DNA of 64,000 bases from Microbacterium imperiale (GCF_017876655.1 NZ_JAGIOK010000001.1:868001-932000); one strand, 5' to 3'; numbered from the stretch's first letter, positions 14,609 through 22,652 are shown. The notes: generated by a model not told the origin, from the sequence alone. Program-made: numbers and translations.

Positions 14609-14632
14609 CCGGGTTCGAGTCCCGGGGCGGCA
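14609..14632 (+). pseudogene. tRNA 3'-end remnant (T-arm plus acceptor strand)
   Basis: The stretch CCGGG-TTCGAGT-CCCGG-GGCGGCA is a perfect T-stem and T-loop followed by a 7-base acceptor strand. The matching 5' acceptor strand (TGCCGCC) and D and anticodon arms are not found in the 70-90 bases upstream, which belong to the preceding gene. It may be a decayed tRNA, a captured attachment-type fragment, or a tRNA-like RNA element. It does not match the 3' end of the tRNA-Pro at 22579. Confidence 0.55.
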
Positions 14633-14651
14633 CGGAAAGGAGCTAGGGCTC

Positions 14652-15644
14652 ATGAGCACAGTCGAAGACCTATACCTCGGTGTCATCAAGGCCGGGATCG
14701 CCCGGCATCCTCGGTCGCTGCAGAAGCGCATCGGGCCGTCGGAGATCGGCAACCCCTGCGACCGGCAGATCCTTCACAAGCTCAACGGCGACAACGAGCC
14801 GAACCGGGGGCCCGCATGGAAGCCGGCCGTCGGCACGGCGGTGCACGACCAGCTCGAGCGCTGGTTCGACGCTGCCAACCGCGGCGGCGGCGACGTTGAC
14901 CGCATGGAGTGGGTCACCGAGTGGCAGGTGACCGTGGGGCAGATCCTCGGCGTCGACATCACCGGGCACTCGGACCTGTTCCACGTCCCGACCGGCACCG
15001 TCATCGACCACAAGATCGTCGGCCCGAGCCAGCTCACGAAGTACCGGCTGCACGGCCCGAGCCAGGTGTACCGGGTTCAGGCGCACCTCTACGCGACGGG
15101 CTTCACCCGGGACGGCGGGTGGGGGCCGGCGAAGCACGTCGCCATCGCGTTCCTCCCGCGCGACGGCGAGCTAGACAAGACCGTGTTCTGGACCGAGCCG
15201 TACGACCCGCACATTGCGGCCCAGGCGATGGTCCGCGCGAACCGGCTCGCGACCCTCCTCGCCGTCGTCGGGATTGACGCAGCCCTCGCCGCGTCGCCGC
15301 TATGCGACGACCAGTGGTGCATGTGGTGCCGGACCGAGAAGCGTCAGCAGCACCGCGCCGCGGGCGGGTCGCTGTTCCTCGACATCGGTGAGCTCGCAGT
15401 AGTCCCCGAGCCGACTGCCGCGCCGGCGCCGCTGCGCGCGCTCGAGCAGCCGGCCGTCGCGCCGATCCCGATTCGTCCGGACGTGGCCGTGACGTGCCAG
15501 GCGTGCGGGTTGCCGCTGCACCCTTCCGTCGCCGCGGGCGGGTTCACCACCCACCCGACGTGCCCGGACCCGAAGACCTCGGCCGCGAGGCCGATCCCCT
15601 CGACACCGCAGCCAGCGGCGCCGATCAACCTGTTCGACCGATAA
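14652..15644 (+). CDS. Cas4/RecB-like PD-(D/E)XK exonuclease
   Basis: The product is 330 residues. The nuclease core is visible as D108 (GHSDLFHV) and D119-H-K121 (VIDHKIVG), followed by the Q/Y helix QVYRVQAHLYATG (about 138-150). Four cysteines fit an Fe-S cluster like that of AddB and Cas4: C36 (NPCDRQ), C218, C223 and C226 (LCDDQWCMWC). A Pro/Ala-rich linker leads to a small C-terminal zinc-knuckle-like segment (CQACGLPLH...HPTC). AAAGGAGCT precedes the ATG. In phages such nucleases process ends for recombination-dependent replication. It precedes an SSB-like gene, which fits. Confidence 0.85.
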   Translation: MSTVEDLYLGVIKAGIARHPRSLQKRIGPSEIGNPCDRQILHKLNGDNEPNRGPAWKPAVGTAVHDQLERWFDAANRGGGDVDRMEWVTEWQVTVGQILGVDITGHSDLFHVPTGTVIDHKIVGPSQLTKYRLHGPSQVYRVQAHLYATGFTRDGGWGPAKHVAIAFLPRDGELDKTVFWTEPYDPHIAAQAMVRANRLATLLAVVGIDAALAASPLCDDQWCMWCRTEKRQQHRAAGGSLFLDIGELAVVPEPTAAPAPLRALEQPAVAPIPIRPDVAVTCQACGLPLHPSVAAGGFTTHPTCPDPKTSAARPIPSTPQPAAPINLFDR

Positions 15645-15672
15645 CCAGCAAGACCAACCAAGGAGAAGACCA

Positions 15673-16419
15673 ATGTCCCTGTTCGAATCGTCCAACAAGG
15701 GCCTCAAGTTCGACGTCATCGGAACGACCCACACCGGCACCGTGAAGTCGGCGCCGCGCGAGCGCCAGCAGACGAAGTACGGCACGCAGGAGCCCGACTT
15801 CTGGCCCAACGGCGACCCGAAGATGCAGATCCTCGTCGACCTGCAGACCGACCAGCGGGCCGACGCGCACGACGACGGCGAGCGCACGCTGTACGTCGCG
15901 TCGAAGAACATGAAGAAGGCGATCGGTGAGGCGATCCGCGCCGCGCAGGCGACGGACATCATGCCCGGCGGCGTGCTGACGGTCACGTACGTCGGGAATG
16001 ACCCGGCGTCGAAGAACCCGGCGAACCCGGCGAAGCTCTACCAGGCGCAGTACACGGCGCCGGCGTCGGGGTTCGTGCAGCAGCCGGCGGCGCCCGCGCA
16101 GGCCCCGCAGCAGCCCGCGTATCAGGCGCCGCAGCCGCAGCAGGCGCCGTCGTACCAGCAGCCGTACGCGGCACCGCAGCAGCCGCAGCAGCCCGCGTAC
16201 CCGCAGCAGGTGCAGCAGCCCTACCAGGCACCACAGGCGGCGCCGCAGCCGGAGCAGCCGTTCGCGCCCGCACCTCAGCAGGCACCCGGCGGGCTGACCC
16301 AGGACCAGGTCAACAAGCTGCAGCAGCTGCGCGCTGCGGGGATCCCGGCCGACACGATCGCTACCGCGATCGGTGCGACGCAGGAGCAGATCACCGCGTT
16401 CGACAACACCCCGTTCTGA
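15673..16419 (+). CDS. Putative ssDNA-binding protein with PQ-rich linker
   Basis: The product is 248 residues. An N-terminal beta-rich domain (LKFDVIGTTHTGTVKSAP, QILVDLQTD, RTLYVASKNMKKAIGEAIRAA, GVLTVTYVG) resembles an OB fold. Residues about 130-205 are a Pro/Gln/Ala/Tyr-rich linker. The end, ITAFDNTPF, resembles the acidic D-x-P-F tip of bacterial SSB. A short UBA-like helical segment (LTQDQVNKLQQLRAAGIPADTIATAIG) precedes the tip. It is located between the exonuclease and the primase-helicase, where phages encode SSBs. Binding activity is inferred from layout and context. Confidence 0.65.
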   Translation: MSLFESSNKGLKFDVIGTTHTGTVKSAPRERQQTKYGTQEPDFWPNGDPKMQILVDLQTDQRADAHDDGERTLYVASKNMKKAIGEAIRAAQATDIMPGGVLTVTYVGNDPASKNPANPAKLYQAQYTAPASGFVQQPAAPAQAPQQPAYQAPQPQQAPSYQQPYAAPQQPQQPAYPQQVQQPYQAPQAAPQPEQPFAPAPQQAPGGLTQDQVNKLQQLRAAGIPADTIATAIGATQEQITAFDNTPF

Positions 16420-16481
16420 CCCGCACCACCACCGCCCCGGCCGCGACCGCGCGCCGTCCCATCGAGAAGGACCCGGGGCAC

Positions 16482-16688
16482 ATGAGCACCCACGACACCG
16501 AGATCCTCGCGACCTGCGAGGAATGCGATCAGCCGATCCGCATGACCGATCCCGCGATCCGCCCGACCGCGTTCACCTGGTGGCGGCACGTGCGGTGCCC
16601 GCAGACGAAGTTCGACTTCGACCCCGCCGACGTCTGCCCCGAGTGCTTCACCGTCCGCACCACAACCGGAGCCTGCAACTGCGCATGA
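16482..16688 (+). CDS. Small zinc-ribbon phage protein
   Basis: The product has 68 residues with CEECDQPIRM, then C39, then CPECF and a terminal CNC. Two C..C pairs suggest a zinc ribbon. Its stop overlaps the start of the primase-helicase gene by four bases. Function unknown; many small zinc proteins occur in this operon. Confidence 0.6.
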   Translation: MSTHDTEILATCEECDQPIRMTDPAIRPTAFTWWRHVRCPQTKFDFDPADVCPECFTVRTTTGACNCA

Positions 16689-19135
16689 ACACCCTCCTCA
16701 CCGCCGCCCTCGAGCTGCACGCCGCCGGCCTCTCGGTCGTTCCGGTCGCAGCCGACGGCACGAAGCGCCCCCGCATCGCCTGGAAGGAGCACACCGGCAC
16801 CGCTGCTGATGAGGCTCAGCTGCGCGGCTGGTTCGACAACGAGATCCCGCAGGGCATCGGCGTTGTCACCGGGTACGGCGACGTCGAGCTGCTCGAGGTC
16901 GAAGGCGTCGCGATGCCGCTCATGGGCGAAGTACTCGCGCTGCTCGACGGGACCGGGCTGCGGCCGCTCTACGACCGGCTCGTGACGGGCTGGTCCGAGC
17001 AGTCCCCGTCGGGCGGTCTTCACCTGTTGTACCGCGTCGAGGGGGGCGCGGTACCCGGAAACCAGAAGGTCGCGCAGCGGCCCAGCGAGGGTGCCACGGG
17101 CCGCGAGACGCTCGCGGAGACCCGCGGGACGGGCGGGTTCGTCGTGCTCGCCCCGTCCGCCGGCGACGTGCACCCGACCGGCAGCGCGTGGGTGCGTCTC
17201 GCCGGCGGTCCCGCGACGATGCCGACGATTACGGCCGAGGAACGCGAGCAGCTGCACGCGGTCGTGCACGCCGCGCTCGACGCCATGCCCGACCAGCTTC
17301 CGGCGACACCGTCCGGGCCCGTCGACGCGAAGTGGTCGACCGCGTTCCAGGCCGCGGCCGGAGACATCACGCCCGGCGACGACTTCGAAGCGAAGACGGA
17401 CTGGTCGGAGATCCTGCTCGGCTGGACGCACGTCTTCACGCGCGGTGCGACCCGGTACTGGCGGCGCCCCGGGAAGAACGACGGCATCAGCGCGACGACC
17501 GGGCACGCCGGCGATCGTGATCGCCTGTTCGTGTTCACGTCGTCGACGGACTTCGAGCCCGAGGTGCCGTACACGAAGTTCGGTGCGTACGCGCTGCTGC
17601 AGCACCGCGGCGACCACGGCGCCGCCGCGAAGGCGCTCGCGGACGCCGGCCACGGGCACCGCGCGCCGCGCGAGCTCGCACCCGCGACCCGGACGACGTC
17701 GACGGGAACGCAGCTCGCCGTGCTCGGCTCGACGGCGCCGGCGGCCGCGCCCGCCGCGGTGATCGGGTCGGACAGCGCGGACCTCACCGACGACGGGAAC
17801 GCGCGCTTGCTGGTGTCGGAGTACTCCGGCCAGATGCGCTACGTCCCCGACGCCGGGAAGTGGGTCACGTGGGAGGGCACCCGGTGGGCATGGCATCCCG
17901 ACGACGGGCCCGCGATCGAGGCCGCGCGCGACGTCATCCGGCGGATCCCGACCGATAACGCGCAGCTCGCCGCGCACCGGCTTAAGTCGATGCGTGCCCG
18001 TGCGATCGGTGACGCGGTGCGCCTGGCCCGGTCCGCGCCGGCGATGCGGATCGCCGCGTCGGAGTTCGACCGGCACCCGTGGCAGCTGAACACCCCCGGG
18101 GGTGTCGTCGACCTCCGCACCGGTGCGATCGCCGCGCCGACGCCGGCGCTGTTTCACTCGAAGCAGACGACCGTGACCCCGCAGGCGATGCCGACGCCGC
18201 TGTGGGACCAGTTCCTCAAGACGACGTTCCAGTCGAATGCGCTGCTCGAGCGGTACCTGCAGCGGCTCGCGGGGCTCACGTTCATCGGGGAAGTACTCGA
18301 GCACGTGCTCCCGTTCCTGCACGGCCCCGGCGGCAACGGCAAGACCGTGTTCGCCGAGGTGCTGTCGACGATCGCCGGCGACTACGCGACCGAGGCCCCG
18401 CAGGGCTTCCTCATCGCGGGCCGCGACAAGCACGAGACCGAGCTCGCGAACCTGCAGGGCCGGCGCATGGTCGTCGGGTCCGAGGTGAACGAGAACACCC
18501 GCTTCGACGAGGCGAAGGTCAAGCTCCTCTCCGGCGGCGACAAGATCACGGCCCGGTTCATGCGGCAGGACTTCTTCACGTTCGTGCCGTCGCACACGTT
18601 CTGGCTGCTCGGCAACAGCCAGCCGAAGGTCGAGACGGGCGGGGACTCGTTCTTCCGCCGCATCCGGCTGATCCCGTTCACCCACACCGTGCCCGAAAAG
18701 GACCGCATCGAGGGGCTGCAGCAGCGCCTCGTCGACGAGGAAGGCCCCGGGATCCTGCACTGGATCATCCAGGGCGCCGTGCAGTACGCCGAAGCCGGGC
18801 TCCCGACACCCCCCGAAGTCCTCGCCGCGACCGAGACCTACCGCGCAGAGGAGGACCACCTCGGCCGGTTCATCGAGGACCGCTGCCACGTCGGCGGCGG
18901 CGACATGGTTCGCGTCGAGATGTCCGAGCTTCGCAAGGCGTACGACGCCTGGTGCCGCGAGCAGCACGAGGACGCGCTCACGTCGCAGACGTTCGGGCGT
19001 CAGCTGAAGCAGAGGTTCGGCGTCGGGTCGGCGAAGTCCAACGGCCGACGGTTCTACACCAACGTCACCGTGTACGCCCCCGAGTCGCCGACCGAGGACG
19101 AGTCGGCCGGCCAGCAGAGCTGGTGGGACAAGTGA
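16685..19135 (+). CDS. Prim-pol primase / D5-type SF3 helicase fusion
   Basis: This 816-residue replication protein starts at the ATG overlapping the previous stop. The N-terminal prim-pol domain has WKEHTGTA, GIGVVTGYG, the acidic pair E71/E73 (LLEVEG), SGGLHLLYRV with H113, and GGFVVLAPSAGDVHPTG (150-166). Known members usually carry D-x-D or D-x-E here. The middle to C-terminal part is a D5/P4-type SF3 helicase, with Walker A GPGGNGKT (547-554), NLQGRRMVVGSEVNENTRFDE, and LLGNSQPKVETGGDSFFRRIRLIPF as the arginine finger region. A C-terminal winged helix (TFGRQLKQRFGVGSAKSNGRRFY) closes the protein. It should unwind and prime phage DNA. Confidence 0.9.
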   Translation: MNTLLTAALELHAAGLSVVPVAADGTKRPRIAWKEHTGTAADEAQLRGWFDNEIPQGIGVVTGYGDVELLEVEGVAMPLMGEVLALLDGTGLRPLYDRLVTGWSEQSPSGGLHLLYRVEGGAVPGNQKVAQRPSEGATGRETLAETRGTGGFVVLAPSAGDVHPTGSAWVRLAGGPATMPTITAEEREQLHAVVHAALDAMPDQLPATPSGPVDAKWSTAFQAAAGDITPGDDFEAKTDWSEILLGWTHVFTRGATRYWRRPGKNDGISATTGHAGDRDRLFVFTSSTDFEPEVPYTKFGAYALLQHRGDHGAAAKALADAGHGHRAPRELAPATRTTSTGTQLAVLGSTAPAAAPAAVIGSDSADLTDDGNARLLVSEYSGQMRYVPDAGKWVTWEGTRWAWHPDDGPAIEAARDVIRRIPTDNAQLAAHRLKSMRARAIGDAVRLARSAPAMRIAASEFDRHPWQLNTPGGVVDLRTGAIAAPTPALFHSKQTTVTPQAMPTPLWDQFLKTTFQSNALLERYLQRLAGLTFIGEVLEHVLPFLHGPGGNGKTVFAEVLSTIAGDYATEAPQGFLIAGRDKHETELANLQGRRMVVGSEVNENTRFDEAKVKLLSGGDKITARFMRQDFFTFVPSHTFWLLGNSQPKVETGGDSFFRRIRLIPFTHTVPEKDRIEGLQQRLVDEEGPGILHWIIQGAVQYAEAGLPTPPEVLAATETYRAEEDHLGRFIEDRCHVGGGDMVRVEMSELRKAYDAWCREQHEDALTSQTFGRQLKQRFGVGSAKSNGRRFYTNVTVYAPESPTEDESAGQQSWWDK

Positions 19136-19482
19136 CCGCCACAGCGCCCCTGTTCGCCCCGTGCGGCTGGTGCGGTGCGGACGTGCTGCAGGTGCGGTGG
19201 GACTACCGAGCCGACCTCCTCATCGGAGATCCGCGGCTGGACCCCGTCGCGCTCGACCCGCAGCAGGTGACCGCGTGCATCATCGCCGGGATCCCGCTGT
19301 GGCAGCTGGAGCAGCGCCTCACCGGCCATTGGATCACCTCGGCCCGGTCGTTCTACTGGCCCCGCCGCCCCGTGCCCGGGCACATCGCCCCCGAACACCA
19401 CTGCTCCCGCGTGTGGGACGCCGAGCGGCTGCAGCTCGCGCCCGACGCCGGCACCACCTACCCCGACACTCCCCCGTTCTGA
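19132..19482 (+). CDS. Phage protein with CGWCG knuckle and DTPPF tail
   Basis: The product has 116 residues, with a GTG start overlapping the primase stop (GTGA). The N-terminus has CGWCGADVLQVRWDYRADLLIGD. The middle DPQQVTACIIAGIPLWQLEQRL resembles a helix pair. The final residues, TYPDTPPF, look like the acidic-Pro-Phe tips of actinobacterial SSB proteins. No family is recognised. Coupling to the primase suggests a replication role. Confidence 0.6.
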   Translation: MTATAPLFAPCGWCGADVLQVRWDYRADLLIGDPRLDPVALDPQQVTACIIAGIPLWQLEQRLTGHWITSARSFYWPRRPVPGHIAPEHHCSRVWDAERLQLAPDAGTTYPDTPPF

Positions 19483-19496
19483 GGAAGGACACCGCC

Positions 19497-19835
19497 ATGA
19501 CCGAGATCACCCGCACCGTTCAGCAGATGGTCGCCGACGTCGACGTCAACGACGACGGGTACGTGACCGTACACGTCGCCCAGCCGCTCACCGTCAACGA
19601 GGCCCACGACGTCGCCCGCGCGATCCTGGAGGCAGCCGCCGAGGGGGAACGCTACCTCGCCGAGCAGAACGCCGCAGCGGCCGTCGCGCCGACGCCGACC
19701 GTTGCAGTCGTGCACGGCGCACCGATGCCCGGGTACACGGCGACGACGTGCTGCGGCCGCGACCCGTTCAAGCTCCCGGCCCCGGACACCATCACCGGTG
19801 ACGAGAGCGCCGTCACCTGCGGGAAGGCCAGCTGA
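19497..19835 (+). CDS. Phage early protein, unknown (112 aa)
   Basis: The ATG at 19497 is preceded by GAGGAAGGAC. The N-terminal half, VQQMVADVDVNDDGYVTVHVAQPLTVNEAHDVARAILEAAAEGERYLAEQ, forms a small alpha/beta domain. The C-terminus has TTCCGRDPFKLP and a closing TCGKAS, where two cysteines plus TC could bind metal. Its stop overlaps the next start by one base. It is part of the tightly packed operon; function unknown. Confidence 0.55.
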   Translation: MTEITRTVQQMVADVDVNDDGYVTVHVAQPLTVNEAHDVARAILEAAAEGERYLAEQNAAAAVAPTPTVAVVHGAPMPGYTATTCCGRDPFKLPAPDTITGDESAVTCGKAS

Positions 19836-21064
19836 TGCACGTCGCCGACCTCATCGAAGACGCGTTCCCGCACGGCACCGTCGACGGGTACCGGGCCGGA
19901 TGCCGCGGCGCGGTCTGCCCTGCACCCCTCGCCTGCCGGGACGTGCAGCGCCGCTACGCCGGCGACTACAGCTTCAAGCGCCTCGTCGACGCCGGCGTGC
20001 CGCTCGAGGAGATCCTGCGCCGCGACGCCGCGGCCGCGGAGGGCATCGAGAAACGCGACCGCCAGGCCGCGCGTGCCGCAGCGAAGCCCGCCACGCCGGC
20101 CAAGCCGAAGGCCGAGCGAGCGCCCCGCGCACCGCGAGCTACCCGTCCGCCGCGGGCACCCCGCGAGCCTCGCCCGGTCAAGGCCGCCCCGGTGGTCGAC
20201 GCGGCGTCGCCGGCCGAGGAGTACGCCGAGGCGATCGCCGCGTGGCGGGAAAAGCGCACGGGCCTGCAGCTCGCGCTCCGCAGCGCGCAGACCACCCTCG
20301 TCCGCGCCGCCCGCGACCGCGACGCCGCGCGCGCCGAGCTCGAGGCGTTCCTCGCTGCCGGCGAGCCGGTGGAACCGGAACCGCAGCGCACCAGCAAGCG
20401 CCGCACTGGGGAGGACGCCGCGGCCGACGTGAAGCGTCTGCACGGCGAGCAGCTCACCGACGCGGCGATCGCCGAACGGATGCAGGTCGGCGTGGTGTAC
20501 GTCGGCCAGGTGCGCCGCGAGCTCGGGCTCGCACCGAACCGGAAGCCGCGGAAGCAGCGCGAACCGAAGCAGCCCCGTCAGGTCGCCGGTCACGGGACGA
20601 ACGCGTCGTACGCGCGGGGATGCCGGTGCGACGCCTGCAAGGAAGCCGCGCGCACCTACCACCGCGAGTGGATGGCGAACCGACGTGAGAACGCCGAGAG
20701 CATCCCGGCCGAGCACCACGGCACCGCGTACGGGTACCAGCTCGGCTGCCGCTCGAGGAAGCTCTGCCCGTCGACGCCGTCGTGCGCGGACGCGTCGCTC
20801 GCCGAGGAACGCCGCCGTCGCCGCGATGCGGGCATCCCGGCGGCCGCGCCGCGCGTTCCCGCCGAGCCGGTACGTGTCCACGTCCGCGCGCTCATGGCCG
20901 CGGGGATGACGATGGACGCGATCGCCGCCGGCGCCGACGTGCACCGCAGCCGCATCGGCGACCTGATCTACGGGCGCAGCGAACCCGACCGGAAGGGCGA
21001 GCTCGCCGCCGAGATCGAAGCAGAGCGCGCGACCCGGCTCCTCGCCCTCGAGGTGCCCGCATGA
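19835..21064 (+). CDS. HGT-box repeat protein with HTH regions
   Basis: This 409-residue protein has three copies of a Cys-containing box, each starting H-G-T, then Y and G-C-R. They are HGTVDGYRAGCRGAVC at 13, HGTNASYARGCRCDAC at 253 and HGTAYGYQLGCRSRKLC at 295. A long basic Ala/Pro/Lys linker and a coiled-coil-like helix (about 120-180) lie between boxes 1 and 2. HTH-like segments are at LTDAAIAERMQVGVVYVGQVRRELGL and at MTMDAIAAGADVHRSRIGDLIYG near the end. The terminase small subunit has a related box. Single HGT boxes occur in small actinophage proteins; three in one protein is unusual. Nucleic-acid binding is inferred. Confidence 0.7.
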   Translation: MHVADLIEDAFPHGTVDGYRAGCRGAVCPAPLACRDVQRRYAGDYSFKRLVDAGVPLEEILRRDAAAAEGIEKRDRQAARAAAKPATPAKPKAERAPRAPRATRPPRAPREPRPVKAAPVVDAASPAEEYAEAIAAWREKRTGLQLALRSAQTTLVRAARDRDAARAELEAFLAAGEPVEPEPQRTSKRRTGEDAAADVKRLHGEQLTDAAIAERMQVGVVYVGQVRRELGLAPNRKPRKQREPKQPRQVAGHGTNASYARGCRCDACKEAARTYHREWMANRRENAESIPAEHHGTAYGYQLGCRSRKLCPSTPSCADASLAEERRRRRDAGIPAAAPRVPAEPVRVHVRALMAAGMTMDAIAAGADVHRSRIGDLIYGRSEPDRKGELAAEIEAERATRLLALEVPA

Positions 21065-21765
21065 CCCCGTCGCTCATCCCACTCGACGCGATCGACCCGG
21101 AAGCGCGATCGCTGGAATGGCGGCGCGCGTTCGAATGGCACCTCGACCAGGTGCCACCGCTCATGGACACGCTCAGCACACTCAGCGTCACCCTGCTGCG
21201 CGCGTCCCGCGTCGACCAGATCAAGGTGACCGGCGGCGGCTACATCGACAACGTCCCCGTCTCCGACCGCAGCGCCGGCGTCGACGCGGACGAGCTCTGG
21301 ACGTGGCTGGTGGCGTACACCCGCGCCGTCGTCGCGTGGATCGAGCCGCAGCTGCAGCCCGACGACCGGCCGTCGATCGCGAACGACCCGCGCACGTGGA
21401 CCGCTGTCGCGCCTCGACCGGACGCGGACCCGTTGTCCGCGCGCACCGTCGCGCTCCTCACGATCGGCTGGCTGATCGACCACGCTGGCCTGATCGAACC
21501 GATCCGCGAGCTCGACGCGCACGCCGAGACCATGTTCAAGCTCATCCGGAAGCTGCGCGGCATCCACCGCGGCGGGAGCGTCGCACGCCGGCAGCGGCCG
21601 CGCGTGTGCGGCGTGTGCGGCGAGTGCGCGGTGCTCGTCGACTGGGTCGACGGCGCCAACGGTTCCCCGAAGCCCGTCCAGGTCGGCCGTTGCAAGGTCT
21701 GCGGCCAGACCTACGCCACCGCGGCCACGGCCGACACCAACCAACAGGACAGGAGCACGCGATGA
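21061..21765 (+). CDS. Phage protein with C-terminal zinc ribbon
   Basis: The product is 234 residues, starting at the ATG that overlaps the previous stop. The N-terminal part is helical (WRRAFEWHLDQVPPLMDTLSTLSVTLLRASRVDQIKV), and later RTVALLTIGWLIDHAGLIEPIRELDAHAETMFKLIRKL. The C-terminus is a zinc ribbon, CGVCGECAVLVDW with GRCKVCGQTY. The same architecture occurs in hypothetical actinophage proteins. No catalytic motif is seen. A DNA-binding adaptor role is possible. Confidence 0.6.
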   Translation: MTPSLIPLDAIDPEARSLEWRRAFEWHLDQVPPLMDTLSTLSVTLLRASRVDQIKVTGGGYIDNVPVSDRSAGVDADELWTWLVAYTRAVVAWIEPQLQPDDRPSIANDPRTWTAVAPRPDADPLSARTVALLTIGWLIDHAGLIEPIRELDAHAETMFKLIRKLRGIHRGGSVARRQRPRVCGVCGECAVLVDWVDGANGSPKPVQVGRCKVCGQTYATAATADTNQQDRSTR

Positions 21766-21956
21766 GCGATGCGATCAAGGTCACCGTCAGCGACCCCGAG
21801 AGCGGCGAAGAACTCGAGAGCCGAGTCATCGACAACGACTTCATGGTCTTGTGCGCCGGGGACCGCTACATCGACGGCGTGCAGGCGTACGCCAACGGGA
21901 CGCAGATCGTCACGGTGAAGCGTCGCACCAACCACACGAACGGGAGTACGAAGTGA
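21762..21956 (+). CDS. Phage early protein, unknown (64 aa)
   Basis: This small product, MSDAIKVTVSDPESGEELESRV followed by VQAYANGTQIVTVKRRTNH, looks like one beta-rich domain. The ATG overlaps the previous stop by four bases, and its stop overlaps the next GTG. ACAGGAGCACG precedes it. No family recognised. Confidence 0.55.
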   Translation: MSDAIKVTVSDPESGEELESRVIDNDFMVLCAGDRYIDGVQAYANGTQIVTVKRRTNHTNGSTK

Positions 21957-22261
21957 CGATCATCAGGTGCGGCGGTGGGTGCGGAAGCGAGCTTGAGACG
22001 ACTGACCCCGTCAACCGCCGCGCCGCGTACCTGTGCCCGCGATGCCGTCACCACGAGGCGGGGACAGCGATCCGTTGCCCTGGATGCGACTGCGAGCCGG
22101 TCGGCTACGCGCCTCACAACGGGCAGGGAGACTGCCCGCCCAAATCGACCGATCCGTACCGTGGCGCCACGTGCCCACGCTGTGGGCGAGAAATGTCGCT
22201 GACCGACGAGGCATGCGGTGAGCACCCCGAGTCGACCGATCAGGGACCGTGGCGACCCTGA
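21953..22261 (+). CDS. Multi-zinc-ribbon phage protein
   Basis: The product has 102 residues, with GTG start. It contains CGGGCGSEL, CPRCRHH, CPGCDCEP, a single DCPP and CPRCGREMSL, giving at least four C..C knuckles and two or three probable zinc sites. It overlaps the next gene by 13 bases. It is probably a nucleic-acid or protein adaptor. Function unknown. Confidence 0.6.
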   Translation: MTIIRCGGGCGSELETTDPVNRRAAYLCPRCRHHEAGTAIRCPGCDCEPVGYAPHNGQGDCPPKSTDPYRGATCPRCGREMSLTDEACGEHPESTDQGPWRP

Positions 22262-22506
22262 CCTACCGCGAGGCAGCGCGACGCGTGCGGCGCAGCGTGC
22301 GCACCATCAAGCGGTGGCGACTCAGCGGCATGCCGATGGGGTGGGAGACCCAGCACGGGCAGAAGGTCCGCGTCGTCGACGAGGAAGTGCTCCTCCGCTG
22401 GTGGCGCGATCGCCTCGACAGCTGGCCGGCGCACCAGTACCGGCTACGCCGCCTGCAAGCCGCGGCCGCGGAGCTCGAGCAGCAGCCCGCCGCGGATGCC
22501 ATGTGA
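22249..22506 (+). CDS. HTH protein at prophage right end (possible excisionase/regulator)
   Basis: This 85-residue protein has a MerR/HTH_17-type helix-turn-helix, LTYREAARRVRRSVRTIKRWRLSGMPMGW, then a wing (GQKVRVVDEEVLLRWWRDRL) and a helical tail. The GTG start lies within the end of the preceding gene. It is the last phage gene before tRNA-Pro. Its place next to the attachment site suggests a directionality factor, although the gene at 12190 is a rival. A short-tail regulator is also possible. Confidence 0.7.
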   Translation: MATLTYREAARRVRRSVRTIKRWRLSGMPMGWETQHGQKVRVVDEEVLLRWWRDRLDSWPAHQYRLRRLQAAAAELEQQPAADAM

Positions 22507-22522
22507 GACGCATGTGAGACGC
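22501..22522 (+). repeat. Tandem ATGTGAGACGC repeat near attachment site
   Basis: Two exact 11-bp copies stand head to tail, the first overlapping the stop of the last phage gene. They lie 57 bp from the tRNA 3' end. Direct repeats beside att cores are typical integrase or excisionase arm sites; this is inference. Confidence 0.5.
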
Positions 22523-22542
22523 GACGCTCCCCGCAAACGAAG

Positions 22543-22574
22543 AAGGGCCGGAATCCCGCAGGATTCCGGCCCTT
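22543..22574 (-). terminator. tRNA-Pro terminator
   Basis: A 14-bp perfect stem (AAGGGCCGGAATCC and its complement) with a 4-base loop lies 4 bases beyond the tRNA 3' end, followed on the minus strand by CTTCGTTTG. It could also stop rightward phage transcription. Confidence 0.8.
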
Positions 22575-22578
22575 ACTG

Positions 22579-22652
<74 letters not shown>

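Larger units (their letters stand above)
1..22578. mobile_element. Prophage, right-hand portion (left end outside window)
   Basis: A continuous phage gene complement fills this interval: packaging, head and tail genes on the minus strand, a lysogeny switch near 9.6-12.4 kb, and a rightward early/replication operon to 22.5 kb. Ordinary host genes begin right after the tRNA-Pro gene at 22579-22652. The phage genes stop within about 70 bp of the tRNA 3' end, the usual target of tyrosine integrases. The exact right boundary and the left attachment copy are not visible. No lysis genes, tape measure or minor tail genes are seen, so these should lie left of base 1. Confidence 0.9.

Noticed and set aside
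14560..14632. Complete phage tRNA gene
   Set aside because: Only the T-arm and 3' acceptor strand are present; the 5' acceptor strand and the anticodon arm cannot be found.
14609..14632. Second copy of the tRNA-Pro attachment core
   Set aside because: The T-stem and acceptor sequences differ from the tRNA-Pro(GGG) 3' end at almost every stem position.
16080..16290. Tandem repeat array in the SSB-like gene
   Set aside because: It is a low-complexity Pro/Gln/Ala coding linker without an exact repeated unit.
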